Below, in pieces: positions 48,020 through 59,705 of a stretch of DNA of 64,000 nt. The translations under genes were made by a program, and so were the position numbers. The notes beneath the pieces are model-generated. The model worked only from the letters and a program-made list of their open reading frames with translations. It did not search any database and had not been told where the DNA came from. The DNA comes from Synaphobranchus kaupii. Taxonomy: Eukaryota > Chordata > Actinopteri > Anguilliformes > Synaphobranchidae. Position 1 is the first letter of the stretch. Each line of letters starts with the position of its first letter. Location of the stretch: the NCBI GenBank assembly GCA_029718625.1, contig CM056381.1, forward strand, positions 54,740,157 through 54,804,156. Reading direction: 5' to 3'.

Positions 48020-49988
48020 TGTAGAACCCGCACAGCTAGACCAATGAGGGAATAGCTGGAGGGGAAGGAGCAAATATGTTTTTCCTCTGCTGTTGTGATG
48101 TAAATAAAAAAGTCAGATATGAATGCGTTGCTCCATATCCCGCTTAAGACAGGCCTGAAACGGATCAGTATGATTCTTATTATTCTCCGTTCGCAAACGG
48201 GGCCATGTTGTCATCACGGATATATCCGACCTGTCGTCCAAATGTCAATATTCTAATGGGAGCATTAGAACACTCACACAGAAGCTGAACAACACATCGA
48301 ATATATCTATGATCACAAACAGTAAGTGTAACAGTTACAATTGGTTTACTCGTAATTATCTAACTTTATATTAAATTATAATTTAGAATTTTACTTTAAT
48401 CATGCGTGAAGCTCAGAGTGGTTACACTCGACTCTTCCTTGTGTGCCACCATTACTCAATATATGCTCCCGGGATTAGCACTATTGCCGAATCTCGGTTC
48501 GGTGGAGAACACAGAGGTTGGGGGTCTGGCCAACACAATACATGCATTATATTTTACATAGATAGTTGCGAGCCTAGGTCAGCGTGCACTCAGAGGGCTC
48601 CTTAAGGCTAATTTGACAAGAACCGACGTAGAACGTCCATGGGCTCTCTTCACACCAAATTCCCAGAGCCGTGCATCACCAATCCTTTTACGGGCCGACC
48701 TCGACCGCCTATTCCCAACTTGGGAACTCCACATAAAGTACCACGCCACTGATCAGTTGGTCATTGGTCAGAATTGTTCCCCTGAGTATTCAGTCGTAAC
48801 TTAGGCTGAAAAAGGTATAAAATGGATTAGAGTCATGGAGACCACGCAAGTTAAATTAAGAAGAATTTATTCACAGGCAGGTAGGCCATTATCTTAAAAT
48901 TATGTCAATTACAAAATACAGAAATGAAGAAAAGAAACACAGAGTAAATATCTTACCCGGCCTGCTTCAGCTACACACAGATACAGAATACGCACAGTGT
49001 TGGAAGTCGGTTGCGATCTTCCTTACCCAAAACACACAATCTGCACAGTGTGGGAGATCGGTTACGATTCTCCCTTACACAAAAACATAGAGTATGCACG
49101 GAGTCTGCACGGTGTGGGAGATCGGTTACGATTCTCCCAGATAGGTTTGTCTCCCTTTCTTTTATGCCAAATCCCGCGTTTGAACCAGGCGGCAGTGCCA
49201 TAAATTAACCTGGAGGTGTGGTCGAATCTGGAATCTAGACCCCCACCGTTGCTGAGTAGGGTGAGGGGAAAAGGAGTTGATTACCAGAGAGGACATTCCA
49301 ATGTTAGTTTTTCCTGAGTTATTGAAACTATGTTTTACTAAACTCCATTTGGTATGAAATGTATCTCATTTGATTCCTTGATTTTACCGGATTACATCCA
49401 TACCAAACAGCTTACCATTATGATTATTATTAACAGATTAAGTCATATTATGTTGCAGTTGTCATGAAAATTCCCTTCTGATGAACCATTTTACATGCAA
49501 TTCCTGTTACTACTACATAAGACATAATGTAACAATATAAGGATCACATGTGCAATGTTTGTAGGTTTTACAGGGTCTGTTGACCATCTAAACAGAAGTT
49601 TCAGAGCCCTGTTCCAGGAGAGAAGTAAAGGGTGTAATGACACAGGTGCCAACATGAGGGCACTGTGGTACTGTCCGTAGTCCTGTGTGAGGTCACGGAA
49701 AAGGTCACAGATGGTCGGGTAGGACATTCCTTGCGCCACGACCCCTGTGCCATAAATGCCACTAAACACACATTCACACCCATGACATAGTCCAGTTTCC
49801 TCTTATCACAGTCCTTTCCAGGTGAGGACATCCTTGAGAACAAAATGGGCTGAAAACCCAAAGGAAGTCAGAGTTGTATTGTTTTATTACAAGGCCCTCT
49901 GGTCCTTTGAAGTTTATGACGAGCACCATTCTCGGGCTCCTCACAAATGGCAGCCTTTCCTGCATCTCACGTTGACTCCCCTCTTACA
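48020..49988. mobile_element. LTR-like element (TGT...ACA, ~2 kb) inserted in the left arm
   Basis: Starts TGTAGAACCCGCACAG and ends GACTCCCCTCTTACA, flanked by AAAT at 48016-48019 and 49989-49992. The 20-bp array continues on either side. No gag or pol is seen; the longest frames have no domains. It carries a three-copy tandem repeat at 48995-49140 with the shared core GCACGGTGTGGGAGATCGGT. Read as a solo LTR, but a 4-bp duplication in a repetitive site is modest support. Confidence 0.72.
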
Positions 49989-50045
49989 AAATCCTTATTT
50001 CTAAATTGAGATCCTCATTTCTGTAAAGAAATCCTTATTTCTATA

Positions 50046-50536
50046 AAGCCTGAAAGCTAAATGCTACAGTTAGCCTTTGCGCAAAGCATACTGGGACCAC
50101 ATGACGTATGCAGTGGTGTCTGAGAGAGTACTATTTGTATAGCAAGTCTAACGAGAAGTTGTCCATTAACTGGAAAAATAACTATCACAAAATTGCCGAA
50201 CAAACTAAGGTTAGGTTTTTTAGCAGACATAGGCTATTAGGTTAAAACCTGTTAACAAGTAAGTTCAATAATTTGAGGAATATAACAGAAACTCGTTCGT
50301 AGGGAACTGCTGCTTCACAGCAGCCCATGCAATCATCTGGTTCGCTGTTATCAACCTCCAATAAAAAACAAGCTTTTCATTTCCCGTTCATTGTTACACT
50401 GTACCTACAGTAGTCTACATACTAACCAGCTAAGTTACTTGCTGATGTGAAACAAAATTGACTCGTCAAATGAACTCAATGTAGCCTGCACGGTCCAGAC
50501 AAATTGCTAACTAGCCTACCGATTGTGGTCAATTTA
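50046..50536. repeat. Foldback element, inner left arm
   Basis: Inverse of 51983-52480. For example AGGCTTTAACCTAATAGCAT at right pairs with the AGGCTATTAGGTTAAAACCTG region at left, and ACGAATGAGTTTTCGTTATA with TATAACAGAAACTCGTTCGT. Divergence between arms is visible (substitutions and small indels), so the arms are old. Confidence 0.9.
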
Positions 50537-51982
50537 CATGCTTTGAGAGAAAAACAAAGTTAACCATTTTTGATGTAAGGTGCATCTGTTAGATAGCTAC
50601 AGTAGGCTACAAAAATAGCCTATACTGTAAATCCATGAAAATACTGTAACGTAGATTCACCTGGCGCTAACTGCCCAGCAATGGGAAGACAGGTAGCTAC
50701 AATAAGCCAATATCATTACGAAAGAGTAACAATATTGTGTTAGCTGTGGTAGCCTAGCTACATTATACATGTGTAATACAGCTTCGAATCCCAAGTGCAT
50801 TCTTAAATTTTTACTGTGTTAATACTTATTATTTTATTCAATTTACAATTACAATCCGATCTTTTGCCTATAGTGTTTAGCCTATACATTCCACAATCTG
50901 TATGTGCTGTGTGTTTAAGTCCATAGCCTGCAGTATGACAAATGCACACACAGTAACGCAGGTAAAGTTTACATGGTGAAAGACAGACGCCAACACGGAG
51001 CCCAGTGAAGTTACGATTATGTCGCTTTTGCTCAATGTCCTGCACTTTCAAAGGCAGGATTGGCATGATAGGAACTGATGGTAAGACGGAGGAGAAGGGT
51101 TATCACATAACGTTAGGCAACAGTGCCTTAAATGGTGCAGCGATCTCCGCTACTCAGTTGAGAGAAGGCTTTATGCACAGCAGATGTCAGGTATGGTGGG
51201 ACGGTGTTGTGTTGTGCAGACCGTAACGATTAGCGCTGTCACCTTGTACTGACTCTGGGTGAGATCGGAGAACACGCTAGAAAATAATAGCGAAGGACAA
51301 ATCTTTAGTAAACAAATGATGAGCACCAGCTATACAGCACTCGCATATTTCTCACCCCCCCCCCCCCCCCCCCCATCTCACCTCATCTGTGCTTTACTTG
51401 TGTGTACGCATTGAACAATTAGGCTACATCCGATCTGTGTTAGATATGTGGAAAGAATCAGAGAGCATCACAGTGCACCCTAAATGATGTGGTCTATGGT
51501 TAAGTAGCTAGGTCCGAATAGGTTCCAGAACTTCCATATTATCGCGTGCCTGAGTGACATTGTGATCTTTCCCATGTGGATGTGATAAATTGAAGTGATT
51601 TTGTTGGAAAGGTTGGATTGTTTTTTCCAGTTTTTAAGAATACATTTCTTGTTAATATGAACAGCTTATTTTATTTATCATGTTACAATCAATTTACATA
51701 TGTCTAAGTGCAACAAATGCCTGACACAGTTGTCACAAGATTGTACCCTACCTCTTTCGTGTATGATATGGCTTATTGTAGCTAGCTCTGTAGCATAATG
51801 TGGTGCTACCAGCCCGCCATCTACTGGGTGAATAATAGCTAGCCTACTGCAGCATTTCCACTGATTTACAGTTGCCTATTTTTGTACAACTATCAGAGAG
51901 TAATAACTCACGATCGTATCATTCATCACAAATCATTATTTATCACATATATCCATCAAAAAGTGTTGAATTCAAAGCATCT
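50537..51982. other. Loop of the foldback element
   Basis: About 1.4 kb without a recognised gene. Overlapping frames at 50803-51066 (-) and 51005-51226 (+, starting MKLRLCRFCSMSCTFKGRIG, with a CxxCxxxC-like start) have no known domain. A transposase might once have been here. Confidence 0.5.
51355..51374. repeat. Poly(C) tract, 20 bp
   Basis: A homopolymer run in the loop of the foldback element; the length may be unreliable in assembly. Confidence 0.9.
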
Positions 51983-52480
51983 AAATTGACCACAGTTAAC
52001 TTGCACATTGTCTGTAATCTCTGGACCACTAGGCTACATTGAGTTTGTTGTGATTTGATGAGAGTCTATTTCGTTTCACATGAACAAGCAACTTATTATG
52101 TAGGCTACTGTACATACAGTGCAACAATGAACGGGAAATTAAAAGCTTATGTTTTTTATTGGAGGTGATAACAGCGAACCAGATGATTGCATGTGCTTAA
52201 TGTGCTGTAAGCTGCAGTTCCCTACGAATGAGTTTTCGTTATATTCCTCAAATTATTGAACTTACTTGTTAACAGGCTTTAACCTAATAGCATATGTCTG
52301 CTAGAAAACCTAATTTTAGTTTGTTCGGCAATTTTGTGCTCGTCATTATGCCAGTCAATGGACTAGCTTCTCCAGACTTGCTATACAAATAGCACTCTCA
52401 GACACACTCGTGCATACGTCATGTTGTCCCAGTATGCTTTGCACAAAGGCTAACTGTAGCATTTAGCTTTCAGGCTTTAT
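51983..52480. repeat. Foldback element, inner right arm
   Basis: Inverted partner of 50046-50536, from TAAATTGACCACAGTTAAC to TTAGCTTTCAGGCTTTATAG. Confidence 0.9.
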
Positions 52481-53095
52481 AGAAACAAGGATTTATTTAC
52501 AGAAATGAGGATCTCAATTTAGAAATAAGGATTTCCATTTAGAAAAAAGGATTTCTATTTAGAAATAAGGATTTCTATTTAGAAATGAGGATTTACATTT
52601 TGAAACAAGGATTCCTTTTTAGAAACAACGATTTCTATTTAGAAATAAGGATTTATTTTTAGAAATAATTATTTACTTTTAGAAACAAGGATTTAATTTA
52701 GAAATAAGGATTTTGTTTTAGAAATGAGGATTTCTATTTAGAATTATGGATTTTAATTTGGAAACTAGGATTTATTTTTGGAAATAAGGATTTCGTTTTA
52801 GAAACAATGATTTAATTTAGAAATAAGGATTTTGTTTTAGAAATGAGGATTTCTATTTAGAATTATGGATTTTAATTAGGAAACCAGGATTTATTTTTGG
52901 AAATAAGGATTTAGTTTTAGAAACAATGATTTAATTTAGAAATAAGGATTTCGTTTAAGAAAGGAGGATTTCTATTTAGAAATTAGGATTTTGTTTTAGA
53001 AACGAGGATTTATATTTAGAAACAAAGATTTATTTTTAGAAATTAGGATTTATATTTAGAAACAAAGATTGCTTTTTAGAAATGTGGATTGCACC
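52481..53095. repeat. Right-arm tandem array, ~20-bp unit TTTAGAAATAAGGATTTCTA
   Basis: About 30 degenerate copies with a higher-order period near 121 bp: the block 52697-52817 recurs as 52818-52938 and in part again after that. It is roughly twice as long as the left-arm array. Confidence 0.95.
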
Positions 53096-53116
53096 TCTGG
53101 GCCACCGTAAGGGACA

Positions 53117-54045
53117 GCTGACGTTGCTAGTATTCACGCTATGCAAATGTAATGGGGTAGGCTCCACAAAATTACTTCTGTCACACAAAGGTGAAATAGC
53201 CCTTTAATGACCTTGGAATTTCCAAGATAATATTGATGGCTGACAAAATGATTGGAAAAGGTATTTGCAGTGCTCAAGGCGAACAACACAGAGATTACAT
53301 TCCCCAACACCAGGCAACAACTAACTAATTTTAAAAAGGGTTTTTACCTCATCTTTAAATTCACAAGACTGCTGGGAGCAATAGCACTACCCATATCATG
53401 TTACTCTACACATCACTCAATGGATTAGTGTATAGGAATTGAAAGTGTACCCACCTCAATAATGTGTAGGATATGCGTGACTCCAGAAGAGTCCAAATGA
53501 AAACTTTTTTTTCTAGTCTATTTTCCCTTTGGGAATGAATAAAGTACTTTTCTATCCTAGTCCTCTCACAGCTGGTTGGCATTGCCCATATTGTTTTTGT
53601 ATATTTGCAAGCTTGTCAAAGCTTGCAGAGTCCATAAAGGCTTACCACAGTGTTATGACCCAATGAATATAATCAAAAGGTAATAGTAATCCTCTAACAT
53701 ATTTTATATATTTAATATAATTTTATTAAAAAATTAATATAATAATTTTATTAAATAATTTTATTAAAATTAGATATGACCACATGTAATTTTACAATTT
53801 TTGATTGAAAATACAGAGGCAATGAGAAACATGAATGTAGAGCTATACCTATCATCCAATTTCCTTAGTTTATATGTGTACACAAAGTACCCATCATGAG
53901 ACTTTAAAAGCACTCTACATGGTTGCAACACCGATAAACCTTAGCTATAAACCCTTCTGGGACCTTCATGTGAAAATTATTTGAATGAATCCTGTTTCTC
54001 TTCTTCATGGACATTTTTACCTACAATGCTGCCAAAAGGACAGCA
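53117..54045. other. Non-coding, nothing recognised
   Basis: AT-rich, with a low-complexity TTTTATTAAA stretch at 53705-53770. Confidence 0.4.
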
Positions 54046-55334
54046 AACCTATGCAGGGATGGGTAGTATTTCTGATACATGTATTTGAAATATGTATTTG
54101 TATTATACTATATGTATATGAAATATACTATTTTATTATTTATATTTTATTGTGTAGGAAAACATTTATTTCAAGATACTTTAAAGTTCTCTATTTTTGT
54201 ACTTTCCCCAGCCACCCCCCGAACTCTACCTGTCATTGTGTGCATTCGATTTGCAGCCCGGGTTACACCGTTTGGGTATCAACCAGTGCACCAATCCAGA
54301 AATAACATTTTTATCTTTGTCCATAACTTTCTTGATTAATCTTAAGTCATTTGTGACATATTCCAGGCTGCAAATTGAACACACTCAGTCATTTGCCCAG
54401 TGTCTTGTCAGTGAGCAGTCAGTAAAGTGGAAATGTGATAGTTGGCCTTTTCTATCAAATATATGGTCCATTCTACAAAAGTCATGCAAATTGCTGTCCC
54501 TTTCTGATAAAAGTAAGAAATTGACCAATAAAATCTTTCAATGCTATATAATTCATTAGATCATGTTATGTTTTAATATAATCCAAGATATAAATTGCAG
54601 TAATAATAGTTACATATATCCAAAATCAACACTTATACTCTTGGGAGTATAAATTCCTATTGGGAGATGGTTGTCCCCACTATCAACTCTTAAACTGGTG
54701 CATTAAAAAATAATACCCAAAATATTTTTGCCAATTATTTGACTTGTCTCATTCAATAAAGCATGTGAATTTTTATCAAATATAAGTTAAAATAATGCAA
54801 TCTATTTTGTAATAAATTTTATAATTCAAAAAATCTATCGAAAAAATGCTGTCCCCAATTCTTATGTCACAACCGAAACGTACACTGTTTGAGTCTGTGC
54901 AGTGAACCTGCTTGTAGCCACACACCCCTTTTTTTAACCAGGAAATTAGACAGCCTTCATATGAATCAAGGCCACATGGTGCGTAGCTAGGTTTTAGCGT
55001 TTTGATATAATTGTCCTTCAAAGTATGAAAATGAGTCTGTGGTTTTAAGAGACGTCACACCCAAACACCCAAGTTTTCATATTAGAGAAAAAAAGTTGAT
55101 TTCATAACTGTAGATTTGATTAAAAGGAAGGTGCATCTGCACAGAGAAGTGGTTGCTAACCATGTGCTTGCTTAATCTTTTGTGTTGTGGCCGAAATTAG
55201 CCAAAATTGTCACAACCGAAACAGTCACTACAGAAACAAATGGTATTGTTTTGACAGGCCTGTTTTGGTTGGTGACACTTGTCCGTAAATTCTTATTAAA
55301 GACAATAAATAGTGAGACAATCAATGCACATATA

Positions 55335-56758
55335 CAAACCTCAATTCCAAAAAAGTTGGGACAGTGTATAAAATGTAAATAAAAACAGAAAGCAATGATT
55401 TGCGAGTCCTTTTTGTATTCAATTTAAAACAGTACAAAGACAAGATATTTCATGTTTTAACTAATCAACTTTATTCTACATTTCATTATTTATTCAGCTC
55501 ATTCTACATTTGATGCCTGCAACACCTCCCAAAAAATTTGGGACAGGGGCATGTTTACCTATGTGTTACATCACCTGTCCTTTTAACAACACTCAGTAAT
55601 CTTTTGGGAACTACAACACTAATTGTTGTAGTTTTGAAAGCAGAATTGTTTCCCATTCTTGCTTAATATGAGACTTCAGCTGCTCACCAGTCCGGGGTCT
55701 TCATTGTCATATTTTGGGCTTCATAATGCGCCACACGTTTTCAATGGGAGACAGGTCTGGAGTGCAGGCAGGCCAGTCTAGCACCCGCACTCTCTGATGA
55801 CGAAGCCATGCTGTTGTAACACGTGCAGAATGTGGCTTGGCATTGTCTTGCTGAAATAAGCAGGGATGTCCCTGAAAAAGCGATTGTCTAGATCGCAGCA
55901 AATGTTGCTCCAAAATGCATATGTACCCTTCAGCGTTAAGGGTGCTTTCACAGATGTGCAAATTACCCATGCCATGGGCACAAACACACCCCCATACCAT
56001 GACAGACGCTGGCTTTTGAACCTTGTGTTGGTAACAATCGAGATGGTCCTTTTCCTCTTTGGCCGGGAGAACACGGCGTCCATTATTTCCAAAAACAATT
56101 TGAAAGGTGGACTCGTCAGACCACAGCACACCCGAGTCCATGTGGTTATATTCATTACAGAAGCATGCCGTTTTTAATGTAGTGCTGTCTGAAGGATCGA
56201 AGGCCACGGGCATTCAATATTGGTTTACGGCCTTGCCCGTTTTCTCCAGATTCTCTGAATCTTTTACTAATATTATGGACTGTAGATGGTGAAATGCCTA
56301 AATTCCTTGCAATCGTGTGTTGAGAAACGTTGTTCTTAAACTGTTGGACTATTCGCTCATGCAGTTTTTCACAAAGTGGCGGACCCATCCTTGCTCGTAA
56401 ATGCCAGAGCCTTCGTGGATGCTCCTTTTATACCCAGTCATGATAGCATGACCTGTCACCTATTCACCTATTTACATGTGGAATGTTCCAAACAGGTGTT
56501 TTTTGAACATTCCATAACCTTCCCAGTCTTTTTTATACACCTGTCCCAACTTTTTTGGAACGTGTTGCAGGCATCAAATTCGGAATTAGCGTATATTTAC
56601 AAAAATCAATGAAGTTGCTAAGGTAAAATATATATCTTTTAAATATCTTTTAAATATCGTTTTCATTTAAATATATAGACAAGAGAATTTACAAATCACT
56701 GCTTTCTGCTTTTATTTGCATTATACGTACTGTCCCAACTTTGGAATTCAGGTTTCAG
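55335..56758 (-). mobile_element. Tc1-like transposon nested in the hAT element
   Basis: Left end CAAACCTCAATTCCAAAAAA, flanked by TA (55333-55334). The right end (ACTGTCCCAACTTTGGAATT ...) is slightly decayed, with TA at 56759-56760. 1424 bp. A partial copy is at 16167-16449. Encodes a transposase on the minus strand. Confidence 0.92.
55707..56388 (-). pseudogene. Tc1-like transposase, two overlapping frames
   Basis: The N-terminal frame (56155-56388) starts MGPPLCEKLHERIVQQFKNN, with an HTH around SQHTIARNLGISPSTVHNIS. The catalytic frame (55707-56213) holds GVLWSDESTFQ (first Asp), CLFQQDNAKPHSA (second Asp) and TPDLSPIENVW (Glu, 34 residues beyond the second Asp by eye), a DD34E-like triad. 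A single frameshift near 56160-56210 separates them, so this copy is only lightly damaged. Confidence 0.92.
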
Positions 56759-57360
56759 TAAGATATGTCACAACCGCAACAATGTGGTCACAACCGAAAC
56801 ACCTGCTGTTTTGTAAAAAATTTTAATAATATGAATAATCAATCAAATATCCAAGATATTGTGCTGGTGAGGGTATATATAATCTCATAAATAAGAATCT
56901 ATCAAATTCATGTGATCAAATCTGTCCATTTTATAGAGAACATTTGTACGGAGTTTTCACTAAATTTTATTAATCCAATGTTTTATTTGATTTAAAAATT
57001 CAGGGTAATTGATTCAAATTCAACAGCAGTCAAGATTTTTTTTCAAAAATGTCATTTTCAAAGGGGTCAATTAAACTTATCAATTGGGTATGTAATTTTA
57101 TTTCAAAAGCAGGGTTTACACCATGTTTCGGTTGTGACATATTTAGGAGCAGTCAGTAAATTCATCCTTATTCTGAAAAAATTACATGTGATTGCACTGT
57201 ACATCTAGCATATTTATGTATCTCAGATAAAGTGTAACACATATATTATAAAATAATTTTGCAAAAACAATACAAATTTACACTTTTCTCCAACCCTCAA
57301 TTTGCACGACTTCTGTAGAATGGCCCATATAGCAAAACAAATGTATTAATTAAATGGTGT

Positions 57361-57492
57361 GTGTGTCCTGTGATGGATTGGCGGCCTGTCCAGGGTGTAT
57401 TCCTGCCTCTCGCCCAATGCATGCTGGGATAGGCTCCAGCACCCCCCGCGACCCTGACCAGGAATAAGTGGGTTAGATAATGGATGGATGGA
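57361..57492 (+). mobile_element. LINE 3'-end fragment with (GGAT)n tail
   Basis: GTGATGGATTGGCGGCCTGT, TGCTGGGATAGGCTCCAGCA and AATAAGTGGGTTAGATAATGGATGGATGGATG-type tail are the familiar 3' terminus of a fish LINE (RTE/Expander-like). Only about 130 bp is present, a severe 5' truncation, inside the hAT element. Confidence 0.7.
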
Positions 57493-57714
57493 TGTATTAA
57501 TTATAGTTGTGGTTAATACTGCACATTTAAAAGGAGTTTAAATGATTTTACATGATCGGTAAAGTCCCATATTACTCTTTTGCCATACACTACCTGACTA
57601 CCACATATTATGTGCAAGCGAGATGCATGCTTCACGCAAGCAGAGATTTTCTGTGTTAAGCACTCGCCAAGAAAAAACAAAGTGGAAGTGCATAAGGTTA
57701 AGTTAGTTAAGTTA

Positions 57715-59338
57715 CAGTTGTGTTCAAATAAATAGCAGTGCGTTAAAAAAAGTGAATAAAGTGCAAATATTTTTTAATAGCTTTTAGTTCCATATTTCAA
57801 ATGTAGTGGAAACATTACACATTAAATTCCAAATCAAAGCATTAACAAATTTTATCAAGTCTGCATTATTCTTTTACAGGAAGCAAAGAAAAGGAATATT
57901 AATCTGTTCAAAAAAATAGCAGCGTCGACATTTTTCTCTTCAAACTCAAACACTTACTGTATAAACTGAAGATATTTTTCAAGATTTAACTTCACTTTAA
58001 ATTACTGAACTAATATTTAGTTGCATAACCATTGTTTTTGATAACTGCTGCGCATCTGCGTTGCATCGAGTCAACCAACTTCTGGCACCTAGTATTTCAG
58101 CCCAGGATGAACGAACTACATTCCACAGTTCCTGTGGATTTTTGGGTTTTGCTTCAGAAACTGCATTTTTTATGTCACCCCACAAGTTTTCAATGGGGTT
58201 GAGGTCGGGGGATTGAGCTGGCCACTCCATTACCTCAATCCTTTTTGTCTGGAACCAAGATGTTGCTCGCTTACTCGTGTGTTTGGGGTCTTTGTCTTGT
58301 TGAAGCACCCATTTCAGGGACATTTCCTCTTCGGCATACGGCAACATAATCTCTTCAAGTATTTTGATGTATTCAAACTGATCCATGATCCCTGGTATAC
58401 GATAAATAGGCCCAACACTGTAGTATGAAAAACATCCCCATACCATGATTTTTGCGCCACCATGCTTCACTGTCTTCACAGTGTACTGTGGCTTGAATTC
58501 AGTACCCAGGGGTCGTCTGACGTACTGTCAACTAGACCCGAAAAGAACAATTTTACTCTCATCAGTCCACAAAATGTTACGCCATTTCTCTTTGGGCCAA
58601 TCGATGTGTTCCTTGGCAAATTTGAACCGATTCTGCACATGCTGTTTTTTCAACAATCGTGCTTTACGGGGGCGTCTTGCTGATAGCTTAGCTTCAACCA
58701 AACGTCTTCTGACTGTAACAGCACTTACAGGTAATTTTAGATCATCTTTGATCTTTCTGGAGGTGATGATTGGCTGAATCTTTGCCATTCTGACTATTCT
58801 TCGATCCGTTTTAACAGTAGTTGTTTGTTTTCTTCCGCGTGTTTCGGGTTTTCGTTGCCATTTTAAAGCATTTGAGATCATTTTAGCTGAGCATCTATAA
58901 ATTGCTGCACTTCTTTATACGTTTTCCCCTCTCCAATCAACTTTTTAATCAAATTACGTTGTTCCTCCGAACAATGTTTGGAACGGCCCATTTTACTTGC
59001 AATTCAGAAGGAAATATATTTTATAACAACGTGTGAAACATTTTCTTCCCTTCTTCCTTAATAAAGGACAATTAATGACACCTCTTTTTTCACAGAATGA
59101 ATGAATTCTCTAATTAAACTCCACACTGCTATTATTTTGAACACGCCCCTTTCAATGAATGAGTCAATTACTCAGAACAAGCAACGTGCATGTCATGACA
59201 GTTGGGTCTGTTGTTTTTCTATTACACATTTTCTATTCTACAAGTAAATTATTTGCCATGCAGAAATATCACTACTACTAATAACAGTGGTTCATCAGGT
59301 TACTGATGTTGTACTGCTATTTTTTTTCAACACAACTG
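57715..59338 (-). mobile_element. Tc1-like transposon, full-length ends, nested in the hAT element
   Basis: Left end CAGTTGTGTTCAAATAAATA and right end ...TTTTCAACACAACTG are inverted, flanked by TA (57713-57714 and 59339-59340). Inner copies of the motif (TCTGTTCAAAAAAATAGCAG near 57902; TGCTATTATTTTGAACACGC near 59129) give the IR/DR layout. 1624 bp. Confidence 0.95.
57997..58990 (-). pseudogene. Tc1-like transposase, frameshifted
   Basis: The minus strand starts near 58990 (MGRSKHCSEEQRNLI). The 58528-58881 frame holds the second DNA-binding domain ([20 protein letters not shown]) and [13 protein letters not shown] (first Asp). The 57997-58479 frame holds KIMVWGCFSY, VLQQDKDPKHTSKRA (second Asp), SPDLNPIENLWGDIK (Glu) and a normal C-terminus. 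Breaks lie near 58890 and 58480-58530. The three acidic residues survive. Confidence 0.92.
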
Positions 59339-59705
59339 TAGGTCCTTTATCCAATCCCCAGTGCTTACCACAAGGTTTGTGAACCACTGATCTAACGCTT
59401 GCCAGGAAACCTATTTTATTGTAGTTTCAAAATACAAAATACTGTATTTTATTTTGATAAATTTTTTGGTTGCAATATTTTGTAGTTTGATACACTTACA
59501 TTTGGTGTATTTTGTATCAAGATACATTTTGATGTATTTTTGCCCATCCCTGAGCCTATGTCCAAAACTACAGTCTACTACATAACACTTATCCAACGCC
59601 ACAGTTGGCAATAGACATTGTAAATTGAAGGCTTACTTTGTCTTTCTCCAAATGTAAATACATTCAGATGCAAAAAAGAGTAAAAGACAACTCATCAGGC
59701 TATAT

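Larger units (their letters stand above)
47307..53108. mobile_element. Large foldback DNA element (5.8 kb) with repeat-filled terminal inverted arms
   Basis: Left end ACGGTGGCCAGAGGTGCAAT and right end ATTGCACCTCTGGGCCACCGT are inverted copies. Flanks AAGGACA (47300-47306) and AAGGGACA (53109-53116) fit an original 8-bp target duplication with one lost G. Each arm consists of a tandem array of ~20-bp units (47751-48019 plus 49989-50045 at left; 52480-53095 at right) and then about 500 bp of unique inverted sequence (50046-50536 against 51983-52480). A ~1.45-kb loop lies between. The left arm is interrupted by a SINE and an LTR. No transposase was recognised. An 8-bp duplication would fit hAT, P or related superfamilies, but the termini match none that I recognise. 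Confidence 0.88.
54866..57138. repeat. Dispersed 14-mer GTCACAACCGAAAC in the hAT interior
   Basis: Exact copies at 54866-54879, 55209-55222 and 56787-56800, one inverted exact copy at 57125-57138 and a one-mismatch copy at 56767-56780. They lie on both sides of a Tc1 insertion. Possibly a protein-binding motif of the element or remains of a satellite-like repeat. Confidence 0.9.
54054..59552. mobile_element. hAT-type DNA transposon (5.5 kb) carrying nested insertions
   Basis: The left end CAGGGATGGGTAGTATTTCT is matched by the right end ...TTTTTGCCCATCCCTG. Flanks AACCTATG (54046-54053) and AGCCTATG (59553-59560) give an 8-bp duplication with one mismatch, as in hAT elements. Subterminal regions are rich in AATAC/GTATTT words, typical of fish hAT elements. 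After subtracting two Tc1-like insertions about 2.4 kb of AT-rich interior remains; no hAT transposase was recognised, so it was probably non-autonomous. Confidence 0.85.

Noticed and set aside
50803..51226. Possible transposase gene in the loop of the foldback element
   Set aside because: Only short overlapping frames on opposite strands with no HTH, DDE or zinc-finger domain that I can support.
52481..53095. CRISPR-like array of ~20-bp repeats
   Set aside because: Units are contiguous with no unique spacers, are degenerate, mirror the opposite arm of a transposon-like structure, and the genome is a vertebrate one.
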